Source: Syntrophobacteria bacterium
GTDB lineage: Bacteria > Desulfobacterota > Syntrophobacteria > JARFUL01
DNA: 14,762 nucleotides
Direction of reading: 5' to 3'
Assembly (NCBI GenBank): GCA_029289015.1
Contig: JARFUL010000191.1
Location: 1 to 14,762, forward strand
Each line of letters opens with the position of its first letter. Within the stretch, counting starts at the first letter, position 1. Below are positions 1 to 7,535 of this stretch, in pieces. The notes under the pieces were generated by a model. It was not told where the DNA came from, did not search any database, and saw nothing but the letters and a program-made list of their open reading frames with translations. A program made the translations under genes and the position numbers.

Positions 1-414
1 CTCACCTACGGGATCGAGCGCATCGCGATGTATCTCCAGAACGTGGACAACATCTTCGACCTCGTGTGGGCGGGCAACACCACCTACGGCGACGTCCACC
101 ACGCGGGCGAGGTGGAGTGGTCCTACTACAACTTCGACAACGCGGACGTGGAGATGCTCTTCACGCTCTTCGACATGTACGAGAAAGAGGCGGAGAGGTG
201 CGGTGAGAAGGAGCTGGTCCTTCCCACCTACGACTACACCCTCAAGTGCTCCCACACCTTCAACCTCCTGGACGCCCGGGGGGCCATCAGCGTGGCGGAG
301 CGCACCAGTTACATAGGCAGGGTGCGCAACCTGGCCAAGCTCTCGGCGAAGATCTTCCTCAAGCAGAGGGAGAAGCTGGGCCATCCCCTCATGAACAAGA
401 ACCAGGGCAGATAA
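1..414 (+). CDS. glyQ: Glycyl-tRNA synthetase alpha subunit, C-terminal part
   Basis: This is the 3' end of the gene for the catalytic alpha subunit of the tetrameric (alpha2beta2) glycyl-tRNA synthetase, which activates glycine and charges tRNA-Gly in the cytoplasm. The frame is open from the first base, so the gene begins outside the window; the ATG at 28 is internal. The visible segment starts with [13 protein letters not shown], and continues with the [19 protein letters not shown] region and the helical stretch around [26 protein letters not shown]. All of this is characteristic of GlyQ. It ends with HPL plus a short polar tail, as is usual for the family. The beta-subunit gene follows after 11 bases, and the stop codon overlaps the AAGGAGG ribosome-binding site of that gene. 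The two subunits are therefore co-transcribed and probably translationally coupled. Identity is recognised from the sequence; only truncation by the window edge limits it. Confidence 0.96.
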   Translation, partial: LTYGIERIAMYLQNVDNIFDLVWAGNTTYGDVHHAGEVEWSYYNFDNADVEMLFTLFDMYEKEAERCGEKELVLPTYDYTLKCSHTFNLLDARGAISVAERTSYIGRVRNLAKLSAKIFLKQREKLGHPLMNKNQGR

Positions 415-425
415 GGAGGCCGGCG

Positions 426-2489
426 ATGCACAAAGAGCTTTTGCTTGAGATAGGGACCGAGGAGATACCCGCGAGCTACATCCCGCCCGCGCTAAAGGCC
501 ATGGAGGAGACCCTCGCCAAGAGGCTCACGGACAACAGGGTCAGCTTCGGCAAGGTGTCGACCCAGGGCACGCCCAGGAGGCTGGTCATCGCGATGGAGC
601 GCGTGGCCGCGCGCCAGGAGGACCGGCAGGTTGAAATCACCGGCCCCCCCAAGGCCGCGGCCTACGACAAAAACGGAAAGCCCACCAAGGCCGCGAAGGG
701 GTTCGCCAAGTCCCAGGGGGTCAAGGTGTCCGATCTTCAGGTGGTGTCCACCAAAAAGGGGGAATACGTGGCCGTGGTGAGGAAGGAGAAGGGCACTGAA
801 ACCAAGGGAATCCTGCCCGATATATTCTCCGACCTGATAAAGAGGGTCCCCTTCCCCAAGTCCATGAGGTGGCAGGACCGCGCGGAGACCTTCGCGCGCC
901 CCATCCACTGGATAGTCGCGCTCTTCGGCGGCCAGGTGGTGGACTTTGAGTTCAGGTCGGTGAGGAGCGGCGACAAGAGCCGCGGCCACAGGTTCATGGC
1001 GCCCAAGCCCTTCGTGGTGAAGAGCTACAAGCAGTACCTCTCCGAACTGGAGAGAAGGAAGGTCATTGTTGACATAAAAAAGCGCAAAACACGGATAAAG
1101 CAGGGGGTGCAGAGGATCGCGAAGAGGCTCGGCGGCCGGGTGCTCCCGGATGACGACCTCTTGGAGGAGGTCAACTTCCTCGTGGAATACCCGGTGCCCG
1201 TTGCCGGCAACTTCCCCAAGAAGTACCTGAGGATGCCCAAGGAGGTGGCCATAACCTGCATGCGGTCGCACCAGAGGTACTTCTCCGTTATAGACGACAA
1301 GGGCAAGCTCATGGCCCACTTCATCACCGTGTCCAACACCAAGGCCCGGAAGATGAAGGCGGTGGCTGCGGGCAATGAATATGTGGTCACCGCGCGCCTC
1401 GAGGATGCGTGGTTCTACTATCAGATCGACCGCAAGACGCCCCTCAAGGAGTTCGTGGAGGAGCTGAAGGGGGTGGTGTTCCACTCCAAATTGGGCACCT
1501 CCTACGAGAAGCTCACGAGGTTCAAGGCGCTCGCGGAATACATGGCCAAGGAGGTGGCCCCGAAGAAGCTCAAGGAGACCTCCAGGGCCGCGGTTCTGTG
1601 CAAGGCGGACCTGGTGAGCGGCGTGGTGAGCGAGTTCCCGGACCTCCAGGGGGTGATGGGCCGGGAGTATGCAAGGCTCGCCAAGGAGAAGCCCGCAGTG
1701 GCCAAGGCCATCTACGAGCACTACCTGCCCATCCGCGCGGGAGGCGAGCTGCCCGCCACCGTTCCGGGCGCGCTGGTCTCCATAGCGGACAAGCTGGACA
1801 CCGTGGTGGGGTGCTTCGGCGTGGGGCTCAGGCCCACCGGCGGCGCGGACCCCTACGGCCTGAGAAGGCAGGCCATCGGCACAATAAACATCATCGGGGA
1901 GTTCGGCTTCCGCATCGACCTGGCCAAGCTCATAGCCAGGGCCGCGACCAGGCTGAAGCCCAAGTTCACCGAGCCCATGGCCCAGACCAAGAAGGACGTA
2001 ATGGAGTTCTTCCTGAGGAGGTTCGAGGGGGTGCTCACCGGCATGGGGATCCCCGCGCAGGTGGTGGCCGCGGTGCTGGCCACGGGCGCGGACGACCTCA
2101 AGGACGCGGAGTCCAGGGCCCTGGCCCTGGCCGCGTTCCAGAAGAGGAAGGACTTCGCGGAGCTGGCCCGCGCGTTCAAGAGGGCGGACCACATCACCAG
2201 GAAGAATCCGGTGAAAAAGAAGGTGAGCCCCAGGCTGTTCACCCAGAAGGAGGAGAAGGCCCTCCACAAGAGCTTCACCCAGGTGGAGAAGAAGGTGAAC
2301 GCCAAGCTGAAAAAGGGAGACTACGAGGCCGCGCTGGAGGACCTTGCCGGGCTCAAGGAGCCGGTGGACGCGTTCTTCGAGGGGGTGCTCGTCATGGACA
2401 AGGATAAGAAGGTGCGGGAGAACCGCCTCGCGCTCCTCACCGCGATAACGGGGATGTTCTCCGGCATAGCGGACTTTACCAAGCTGTAG
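426..2489 (+). CDS. glyS: Glycyl-tRNA synthetase beta subunit
   Basis: This encodes the 687-residue beta subunit of glycyl-tRNA synthetase, the usual length for the family; it provides tRNA binding to the alpha subunit. The open frame extends upstream to 246, but the ATG at 426 is chosen. It follows a strong AAGGAGG at 413-419 and gives the canonical start MHKELLLEIGTEEIPA. Family landmarks include the PKSMRW and RPIHWIVALFGG region near residues 145-165. The HD-like region runs from about residue 320 (ARLEDAWFYYQIDRKTPL, then GVVFHSKLGTSYEK), with ADLVSGVVSEFPDLQGVMG near 400. GVGLRPTGGADPYGLRRQ lies near 460-480. The C-terminal 150 residues match the DALR-like anticodon-binding region (ending LLTAITGMFSGIADFTKL). 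An intrinsic terminator lies 21 bases past the stop. A long antisense open frame covers most of the gene and is only a GC-bias shadow. Confidence 0.97.
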   Translation: MHKELLLEIGTEEIPASYIPPALKAMEETLAKRLTDNRVSFGKVSTQGTPRRLVIAMERVAARQEDRQVEITGPPKAAAYDKNGKPTKAAKGFAKSQGVKVSDLQVVSTKKGEYVAVVRKEKGTETKGILPDIFSDLIKRVPFPKSMRWQDRAETFARPIHWIVALFGGQVVDFEFRSVRSGDKSRGHRFMAPKPFVVKSYKQYLSELERRKVIVDIKKRKTRIKQGVQRIAKRLGGRVLPDDDLLEEVNFLVEYPVPVAGNFPKKYLRMPKEVAITCMRSHQRYFSVIDDKGKLMAHFITVSNTKARKMKAVAAGNEYVVTARLEDAWFYYQIDRKTPLKEFVEELKGVVFHSKLGTSYEKLTRFKALAEYMAKEVAPKKLKETSRAAVLCKADLVSGVVSEFPDLQGVMGREYARLAKEKPAVAKAIYEHYLPIRAGGELPATVPGALVSIADKLDTVVGCFGVGLRPTGGADPYGLRRQAIGTINIIGEFGFRIDLAKLIARAATRLKPKFTEPMAQTKKDVMEFFLRRFEGVLTGMGIPAQVVAAVLATGADDLKDAESRALALAAFQKRKDFAELARAFKRADHITRKNPVKKKVSPRLFTQKEEKALHKSFTQVEKKVNAKLKKGDYEAALEDLAGLKEPVDAFFEGVLVMDKDKKVRENRLALLTAITGMFSGIADFTKL

Positions 2490-2510
2490 GATTAACTGAA
2501 AAAACCGATG

Positions 2511-2540
2511 GGGGGCGGTTGAAAAGGCCGCCCCTTTTTA
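2511..2540 (+). terminator. Rho-independent terminator of glyQS
   Basis: GGGGCGG at 2512-2518 pairs perfectly with CCGCCCC at 2528-2534 around a 9-base loop, and is followed directly by five T residues. It lies 21 bases after the glyS stop and fits an intrinsic terminator closing the glyQS transcript. Confidence 0.88.
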
Positions 2541-2541
2541 A

Positions 2542-2799
2542 CATGGCAGGCTGCCGCACACACACCATAGGCCGCGTGGTCTCCTTCGCGCGAGGCACGA
2601 AAGCCAGGCAAAAAGGCCGCTATTTGCGCTGATAGACGTGATAGACGACCCGGAGGAGCTGGGCAACCTCATCCCCCAGGGAATCCTGGGGGAGGACGGG
2701 TACTGCTTCGACCTTGAGGAGCTTGACGATAGCTTTGTTGATTATCTAAACGGGAGGATTGACGAGGCGTACCGCTTTGCATCGGCCTCCAAAATGTAG
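2542..2799 (+). pseudogene. Coding-like ORF remnant without a start
   Basis: The frame ending in TAG at 2797-2799 is open back to 2542 but has no ATG apart from the last codon, and no ribosome-binding site before any GTG or TTG. From about 2611 it reads KRPLFALIDVIDDPEELGN, continues through an acidic stretch (EDGYCFDLEELDDSFVDYL) and ends RFASASKM. The codons are mostly G/C-ending and the protein is acidic and well mixed, which looks like a real coding tail of roughly 60 residues. A second frame, from ATG 2543, stops with TGA at 2630-2632. The two frames meet near the A5 run at 2610-2614, so a frameshifted older gene is possible. The TAG stop lies inside the first base pairs of repeat copy A (GTAGGG from 2796), so the repeat may have cut off the 3' end. 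I do not recognise the family. It could also be a short gene with an unusual start. Confidence 0.4.
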
Positions 2800-2859
2800 G
2801 GCGGGGTTTCACACCCCGCGGTGCCATCGGCACTTTTAAGAATCATCCTTCGGATGATT
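2796..2859 (+). repeat. Two-hairpin palindromic repeat, copy A
   Basis: The copy starts GTAGGGCGG. Hairpin 1 is GCGGGGT (2801-2807), loop TTCAC, then ACCCCGC (2813-2819). The linker is GGTGCCATCGGCACTTTT. Hairpin 2 is AATCATCC (2841-2848), loop TTC, then GGATGATT (2852-2859). The same order of elements occurs inverted at 2922-2989 with compensating changes in the stems. This resembles REP- or MITE-like dispersed repeats. The family is inferred from these two copies only. Confidence 0.7.
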
Positions 2860-2921
2860 GGCGAGTAATGGCAAAATGTTGAGGCGTTTTATAAGTAGCC
2901 TACATGTTGCCCGTCCACCAT

Positions 2922-2989
2922 GCTTCCTCCGCCAGGAGGAAGCCAGAAAAGAGGCAATGCCACCGGCGGCATGTAAAATGCCGCCCTAC
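2922..2989 (-). repeat. Two-hairpin palindromic repeat, copy B (inverted)
   Basis: Read on the minus strand this copy also starts GTAGGGCGG (2989-2981). Hairpin 1 is an 8-bp stem (2978-2985 with 2965-2972) around a 5-base loop. The linker GGTGGCATTGCCTCTTTT matches the linker of copy A at most positions. Hairpin 2 is a perfect 9-bp stem (2935-2943 with 2922-2930) with a 4-base loop. Stem sequences differ from copy A but pairing is kept. The two copies and a 62-base centre make a unit of about 194 bases with GTAGGGCGG terminal inverted repeats. On the minus strand the hairpins lie just past the end of the exported-protein gene and could help stop or stabilise that transcript. Confidence 0.7.
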
Positions 2990-3000
2990 CCCGTCGCCGC

Positions 3001-3432
3001 TCAGTTGCTGATAAGAAAATGCGCGGTGGCCACCAGCTCGCGGTTCTTCTTTATCTCCACGAGGTAGGTGCCCCACGGCCAGCCGCCCTGGGGCCTCGGC
3101 AGGCTGAATGTTGCGAATATATAATCCACTTCGCTCGAGGGAACAGTGATGCTCGCGGTGTCTATGACATCATTGGGCCGCGCGGCCCTGCCCACGTCCA
3201 CCGCGATGAAGGTGCCGGATATCCGGTCTCCGGCCCTGACCCCCAGCACCATCCAGTTGCAGTAGACCTCGGGCACCGCGGGGGATATCTTGTAGATGGT
3301 CTCCGTAGGGACGCCCATCATGGTGGTCGCGGTGGCCATGGTGGCCACAGCCACCCACTGGGCCCGGGCCGCTCCGAAGACCAGGGCCGAAGCCAAAACG
3401 AACGCAGCCAATCCAAATCCCAGCCTCTTCAT
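3001..3432 (-). CDS. Small exported protein of unknown function
   Basis: The product is 143 residues. The start chosen is the ATG at 3432, preceded by GGGAGAG at good spacing; the frame runs 15 codons further upstream, but that part lacks a ribosome-binding site. The N-terminus MKRLGFGLAAFVLASALVFGAARA is a clear Sec signal peptide with likely cleavage after ARA, so the mature protein is periplasmic or secreted. The mature part is about 119 residues with no Cys-rich, haem or catalytic motif. It looks beta-rich, and ends in a WPWGTYLVEI ... VATAHFLI pattern like the last strands of Ig-like or jelly-roll extracellular modules. It is the last gene of the minus-strand run, 41 bases after the DUF47 gene, and is probably co-transcribed with phosphate uptake. 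No function can be assigned. Confidence 0.82.
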   Translation of the reverse strand: MKRLGFGLAAFVLASALVFGAARAQWVAVATMATATTMMGVPTETIYKISPAVPEVYCNWMVLGVRAGDRISGTFIAVDVGRAARPNDVIDTASITVPSSEVDYIFATFSLPRPQGGWPWGTYLVEIKKNRELVATAHFLISN

Positions 3433-3473
3433 GTGTCTCTCCCTTGTTTGGGTTCCACCGGGCGACGCCAGCG

Positions 3474-4139
3474 TCATGTGGCGATCATGGCCCTCATCAT
3501 GTCCGTCGCGTTTTGCGCGTGGTCCGCGATCTCGCCTATGGTCTCCACCAGCCTGACGAGGTGGTAGACCTGGAGCGTATCCTTCACCAGGCCGAAGACC
3601 TTCATCTTGAGCTCTTTTTCCAGGTGGTCCGACTCCTTTTCAATCTGGCGGATGTCCCGGATCATGGACTTGATCTTGACCCGCCTCTCCTCGGAGCGGG
3701 AGCGGAAGTAGCTGTGGGCCTCCTCCACCATGGGCGCGAGCTTCTCTATTATCGGGACCACGGTCTTTACGAGATAGTGGATATCCTCCCCCACCTGCTC
3801 GTCCACCGCCTGTGGCCTGAAGGAGAGCCAGAAGAGCGACTCTTCCACCGAGTCGAGAACCTTGTCCTGCTCTCTCAGGTAGAGGAAGAACTGGAAGTTG
3901 TCCACCGGCATGAGGATGCCTCTGGGCAGGTGGCCCCGGATGTTCCGCTTTATCTCATCCGCCTCCGACTCCATCTTGGCCACCTTGTCGGTGAGGCTGT
4001 TGAACTCCTCACACTCGCTTGCCAGGTGGCACTCCACCGCCCTCTGAAAGAGCTTGCCGCACTCGGCCACCTTGTCGGCGTGCAGCTTCAGGTTCTCGAA
4101 GGGAGACTTAAAAAATAGGTGCATGAATGTTGATCTCAT
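3474..4139 (-). CDS. DUF47 / PhoU-like Pit accessory protein (TIGR00153 type)
   Basis: This is a 221-residue, all-helical cytoplasmic protein of the DUF47 family, related to PhoU. These proteins are encoded next to Pit phosphate carriers and are thought to control them. Family features seen are the N-terminal FFKSPFENLKLHADKVAEC, the EADEIKRNIRGHLPRGILMPVDNFQF segment near residues 55-85, and the C-terminal KDTLQVYHLVRLVETIGEIADHAQNATDMM. The last stretch carries the Glu/Asp-rich helix that binds metal in PhoU proteins. The ATG at 4139 follows AGAGGGG at suitable spacing; a second ATG five codons in has no such site. The gene begins 13 bases after the Pit transporter stop, so coupled translation is likely. 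Family assignment is firm; the regulatory role is inferred from homologues. Confidence 0.93.
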   Translation of the reverse strand: MRSTFMHLFFKSPFENLKLHADKVAECGKLFQRAVECHLASECEEFNSLTDKVAKMESEADEIKRNIRGHLPRGILMPVDNFQFFLYLREQDKVLDSVEESLFWLSFRPQAVDEQVGEDIHYLVKTVVPIIEKLAPMVEEAHSYFRSRSEERRVKIKSMIRDIRQIEKESDHLEKELKMKVFGLVKDTLQVYHLVRLVETIGEIADHAQNATDMMRAMIAT

Positions 4140-4152
4140 GGCAAAAGCCCCT

Positions 4153-5409
4153 CTAAAAAAGTCTGATGAGAATCATGTAGAAGATCATGCAAAGAACCGT
4201 GGTGAACGGCACGGTGATAAACCACGAATACAGGATGTTCTTGACGACCCTCAGGTCTATGAACCCCATGCCCCGCATGACCCCCACCCCAATGACCGCG
4301 CCCACCAGGACATGGGTGGTGGATACCGGAAGCCCCATCCTGGAGCAGATCAGTATCGTGGTGGCCGCGCCAAACTCCGCTGAGAACCCCCGAACCGGGG
4401 TTATTTCCGTGATCTTCTTGCCTATGGTCTCCATGACCTTGGCCCCGAAAGCGAGTAAGCCCGCGCCCACGAACAGGCCGCCTACGGCCAGCATCCAGAG
4501 CGGGACCTCCACCTTCATCACCACGGAGTGGGTCCTGGCCACGGAGAATATGGCCGCCATGGGCCCCACCGCGTTGGCCACGTCGTTCGCGCCGTGCGCG
4601 AAGGCCACGTAGCACGCGGTCATTATCTGGAGATACCCGAAGTAGCACTCCGCCCTCTCGTGGCCCGAGCTCCCCCGTATCCACCGGCACCCCTCGTGGC
4701 CCAGCCGGCTTATAACCACCCGGCCCACAAACCCCAGGGCCGCGGAGAGCGGGACCGCGACTGCTAGCGCCTGGAGGAAGGTGAGGTTGAGGTGGAGGTT
4801 CTTCAGCCCCTTGAACACGATGGAGAGGATGAGCACGGAGAAGGTGAGGAACACCAAAAGGGGCGTGTAGTGCTGAGCCTCGCGGTAGGGGTCCTCCGCC
4901 GCGAGTATCTTCCTACTTATCAGGTAGTATATCAGGGCTGCTATCGCCGCGCCAGCGAGAGGTGAGACCACCCAGCTCGCCGCGACCGCGGCCACCTTGC
5001 CCCAGGAGACCGCGGAGAACCCCACCGCGACCACCCCGAACCCCACCACCGCGCCCACGATGGAGTGGGTGGTGGACACCGGGAGCGCGAAGACCGTGGC
5101 TATGTGGACCCATATGGCCGCGGCAAGGAGCGCGGCGAACATCCCCACCATGAGCTTCTCCGGCGCGCCCACGAGCAGCATGGGGTCTATGATCCCCTTG
5201 CGGATGGTGTTGGTCACCCGGCCGCCAGCCAGCACCGCGCCCGCAAAGTCGAAGATCACCGCGGCAAGGACCGCGCGGCGCATGGTGAGCGCGCCGGACC
5301 CCACCGAGGTGCCCATCGCGTTGGCCAGGTCGTTGGCGCCTATGTTTGCCGCCATGTAGATGCCGAGGCAGGTCGCGAAGGCAAGGATGATGTAGTCGCC
5401 TGTCAGCAA
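4153..5409 (-). CDS. Pit-family inorganic phosphate transporter
   Basis: This encodes an inner-membrane, ion-coupled phosphate symporter of the PiT (PHO-4) family. The signatures of both inverted halves are present: GANDLANAMGTSVGSGALT near residues 24-42 with LPVSTTHSIVGAVVGFG near 109-125, and GANDVANAVGP near 273 with LPVSTTHVLVGAVIGVG near 360-376. About ten hydrophobic segments surround a central, more polar loop (DPYREAQHYTP). The frame is open to a TTG at 5475 (440 residues), but nothing like a ribosome-binding site precedes that codon. A TTG at 5409, seven bases after GGGAGAG, gives a 418-residue protein starting just before the first membrane helix, as in homologues. I prefer that start. 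The gene lies between the LysM gene and the DUF47 gene on the same strand, the usual pit arrangement. Substrate is taken from the family; sulfate permease members look similar but lack the DUF47 neighbour. Confidence 0.93.
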   Translation of the reverse strand: MLTGDYIILAFATCLGIYMAANIGANDLANAMGTSVGSGALTMRRAVLAAVIFDFAGAVLAGGRVTNTIRKGIIDPMLLVGAPEKLMVGMFAALLAAAIWVHIATVFALPVSTTHSIVGAVVGFGVVAVGFSAVSWGKVAAVAASWVVSPLAGAAIAALIYYLISRKILAAEDPYREAQHYTPLLVFLTFSVLILSIVFKGLKNLHLNLTFLQALAVAVPLSAALGFVGRVVISRLGHEGCRWIRGSSGHERAECYFGYLQIMTACYVAFAHGANDVANAVGPMAAIFSVARTHSVVMKVEVPLWMLAVGGLFVGAGLLAFGAKVMETIGKKITEITPVRGFSAEFGAATTILICSRMGLPVSTTHVLVGAVIGVGVMRGMGFIDLRVVKNILYSWFITVPFTTVLCMIFYMILIRLF

Positions 5410-5494
5410 AAAATATCTCTCCCTGAGTAGGCCAAAAAGCTGCGTATTACTAACATAAGGCCACAGGGCCTTCAAGGGAAAGAGGGCAGCCGGC

Positions 5495-7351
5495 CTACTT
5501 TTTCGGGGCCAGCTTGATGAAGATCGGCTTGAGGTTGTGGCTCTTGAGGAACGCGCTCAGGTCGGGATAGGGCTTTAGGAAGGTCATGAGCCACGCGGTG
5601 GTGCCCTCCTTGTGGAAGAGCATTCCGGACACGGTCACCGTGAGGCCCCGGCCGTCGGGCTTGGAGCCCGAGCTGAGCTTGACGAGATGTTTGAAGTCGT
5701 AGCCCAAGAACCTCAGTATCTCCTTGATGTTCTCCTGGGGCTCCACGTCCGGGGGCAGGTGCAAAAGGGAGTACCCGTTCTCCTTGAGGAGCTTCACCAG
5801 GGAAGGGGAGAGCCTGCCGTAGTCCACCAGGCACTTTGTCCCGGCCTTTTCAAAGACGATTTCCGTCTCAACGGTTATGGAGAACCCCGCGTCTTCCCCG
5901 GACTTGAGAACCAGGGATTTTCCGGATTCATGCGCTACGTCGAGGGTCTTGAGGAGCGCGCCGGCCACCCCGGCCGGGGAGCTCGGGTCCATGACCACCA
6001 CCTCGGGAGAGGGGTCGGCAACAATGTCCCGGCCGGAGAAGACCCGGTAGCTCTTGGACCCCTCCACCCCAAGGACGTCCACAACATTGACCCCCTGGAT
6101 GTCGAGGTAGGAGGCCAGGTTCTGGTCCGTCACCTCCTCGGGGAGCTCGGTCAGGCTGATGAGGGCCGCGCGCCTGCCCTTGCCTGGTATCTCCTCCAGC
6201 TCCAGCACCCAGTCGGCCACCGCTTCGACGCCCACGGCCCGGGAGATGGTGTAGGGATTCTGGGCCGAGGAGTTCACCGGCCTGCCCAGCAGGGGAAGGA
6301 CCTTGTTCAGGATGGACCTTGGGGTCTCCCGCGCGCCCACGGTGATGATCTGGTAGCGCCGGTACTTGCCGGAGAGGGTCTTCACCAGGTCCTTGGGGAG
6401 CCTCCCCTTGAGGTCCAGTATCACCCTGGCCTTTCTCTCAAACTCTATGAGGGGAAAGAGCCTGGCGTTCAGGGTAACCTGGCCCTGGCGGTAGAGCGGG
6501 ATGTAGTGCTGGCCCTCGTCGGTGTAGCGCCCCCCCAGCCTCTCGGCCACCTCCCCCACCATCCGGGCCAGCTCCCTCCTCCACTCCTCCACAACGGGAA
6601 GGTCCTCTCTGGCCTGCTCCAGCGCGCCGCGGTCCACCACCTGGGGCGGGGTGGGAGCCTCCCTTTCGGGGGCCCCGGCCCTGGCCCTGGCCGCAGCAGC
6701 GGCCCGCAGTCTCTTCTCAGCCTCCTCCCTCGCCCTTGACGCGGCAATGGTCGAGGGCTCGGCCGCGAGCTTCTGCTCAAACGCGGGGACCCGGACTACC
6801 TGGCCCGGGAAGATCAGGTCCAAGTTCTTTATCTCGGGGTTCAGGGCCTTTATCATCTGCAGGTACTCGTTGTAGATCACCCGGTAGGGTATACCCATCC
6901 TCCTGAGGATCCCCACGATGGTGTCCCCCTTCACCACCCTGTGGGCCGAGCCAAAGGCGGGACCGGGCTCTCCGGGGGCCGCGTCGCGCACCGGGACGAG
7001 GATCTTCTGGCCCGGATAGATGAGGTTCAGGTCAGCTATGTGGGGGTTGAGCTTCCTCACCTCCCTGGACCAGCGGTGGAACCCGCCGAGGTCGACCTGG
7101 CTGCGCTTCCGAAAGATCTTCCAGAGCACGTCGTGTTTCCCCACGGTGTACCACTCGCACACCACGTCCCGGCCCGCTATGGTCCGGGTCTCCTCCAGCT
7201 TGATGAAGGTGAGGTCCGCGCTCTCCTCCCTGGCCGCGCGGGCATGATCCGGAGAGGCCAGGGCCAAGAGTCCCAAGAGGGCCCCGAGGACAATAAGGAC
7301 GACTGCCCCTCGCGGGTGCGTTCGGCCTTCGATATATGGAACAAAAATCAT
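5495..7351 (-). CDS. Large exported protein with two LysM domains
   Basis: The product is 618 residues. Residues about 14-40 form a membrane or signal segment (GAVVLIVLGALLGLLALA, then HARA), so the rest is periplasmic. Two LysM-type peptidoglycan-binding modules follow: residues 68-120 (YTVGKHDVLWKIF ... LNLIYPGQKILVP) and 137-189 (HRVVKGDTIVGIL ... LDLIFPGQVVRVP). Both are longer than the usual 44-50 residues because of an inserted helix. Residues 195-225 are Ala/Arg/Glu-rich and likely helical, followed by a Pro-rich linker. The remaining roughly 380 residues match no domain I can name and have no peptidase or amidase motif. The ATG start has only a weak ribosome-binding site. It is the first gene of the run leading into pit and DUF47. 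The likely role is anchoring or scaffolding at the cell wall; this is inferred from LysM only. Confidence 0.88.
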   Translation of the reverse strand: MIFVPYIEGRTHPRGAVVLIVLGALLGLLALASPDHARAAREESADLTFIKLEETRTIAGRDVVCEWYTVGKHDVLWKIFRKRSQVDLGGFHRWSREVRKLNPHIADLNLIYPGQKILVPVRDAAPGEPGPAFGSAHRVVKGDTIVGILRRMGIPYRVIYNEYLQMIKALNPEIKNLDLIFPGQVVRVPAFEQKLAAEPSTIAASRAREEAEKRLRAAAAARARAGAPEREAPTPPQVVDRGALEQAREDLPVVEEWRRELARMVGEVAERLGGRYTDEGQHYIPLYRQGQVTLNARLFPLIEFERKARVILDLKGRLPKDLVKTLSGKYRRYQIITVGARETPRSILNKVLPLLGRPVNSSAQNPYTISRAVGVEAVADWVLELEEIPGKGRRAALISLTELPEEVTDQNLASYLDIQGVNVVDVLGVEGSKSYRVFSGRDIVADPSPEVVVMDPSSPAGVAGALLKTLDVAHESGKSLVLKSGEDAGFSITVETEIVFEKAGTKCLVDYGRLSPSLVKLLKENGYSLLHLPPDVEPQENIKEILRFLGYDFKHLVKLSSGSKPDGRGLTVTVSGMLFHKEGTTAWLMTFLKPYPDLSAFLKSHNLKPIFIKLAPKK

Positions 7352-7393
7352 CTGGGTTCGTCTGCTTCTTTAAATAGTTAAGAATTCCGGCCA

Positions 7394-7424
7394 ATTACAT
7401 ATTACAGGTAGCCCCCGGTGTCAA
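7394..7424 (-). promoter_or_regulatory. Candidate promoter of the LysM-pit operon
   Basis: On the minus strand a perfect TTGACA (7424-7419) is followed after 19 bases by TGTAAT (7399-7394), or after 17 bases by the weaker TATGTA (7401-7396). The -10 lies about 43 bases before the ATG of the LysM gene. The spacing is at the long edge for sigma-70, so this is a candidate only. Confidence 0.42.
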
Positions 7425-7442
7425 GCTTTTTCCTGAAAAGCT
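7424..7442. promoter_or_regulatory. Inverted repeat abutting the -35 box
   Basis: AGCTTTT (7424-7430) and AAAAGCT (7436-7442) form a perfect 7-bp inverted repeat with a 5-base spacer. It touches the -35 box of the candidate LysM-pit promoter, so it could be an operator. It does not match the direct-repeat Pho box. The binding protein is unknown. Confidence 0.35.
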
Positions 7443-7535
7443 GCCCCCTAAGAGCATATCCTGATTAATATTCTATGAAATTATTTCTTTAATAATTCAA
7501 GTTAATTATATATTTTATTATTTTAACAAAAGGGA

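Noticed and set aside
492..2267. A 591-residue open frame on the minus strand inside glyS
   Set aside because: It lies antisense to an unmistakable glyS, is very rich in Gly, His, Arg and Leu, and has no ribosome-binding site; long antisense frames are expected in high-GC genes.
2796..2989. The paired repeats as a CRISPR array or integron attachment site
   Set aside because: Only two copies in opposite orientation with no regular spacers, and no cas or integrase gene nearby.
2858..3067. A 69-residue plus-strand ORF between the repeats and the exported-protein gene
   Set aside because: It runs through the hairpin repeats and into the opposite-strand gene, with no ribosome-binding site and no protein-like character.
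7419..7440. A PhoB box before the LysM-pit operon
   Set aside because: A TGTCA is present but there is no second direct copy at 11-base spacing; the repeat here is inverted, not direct.
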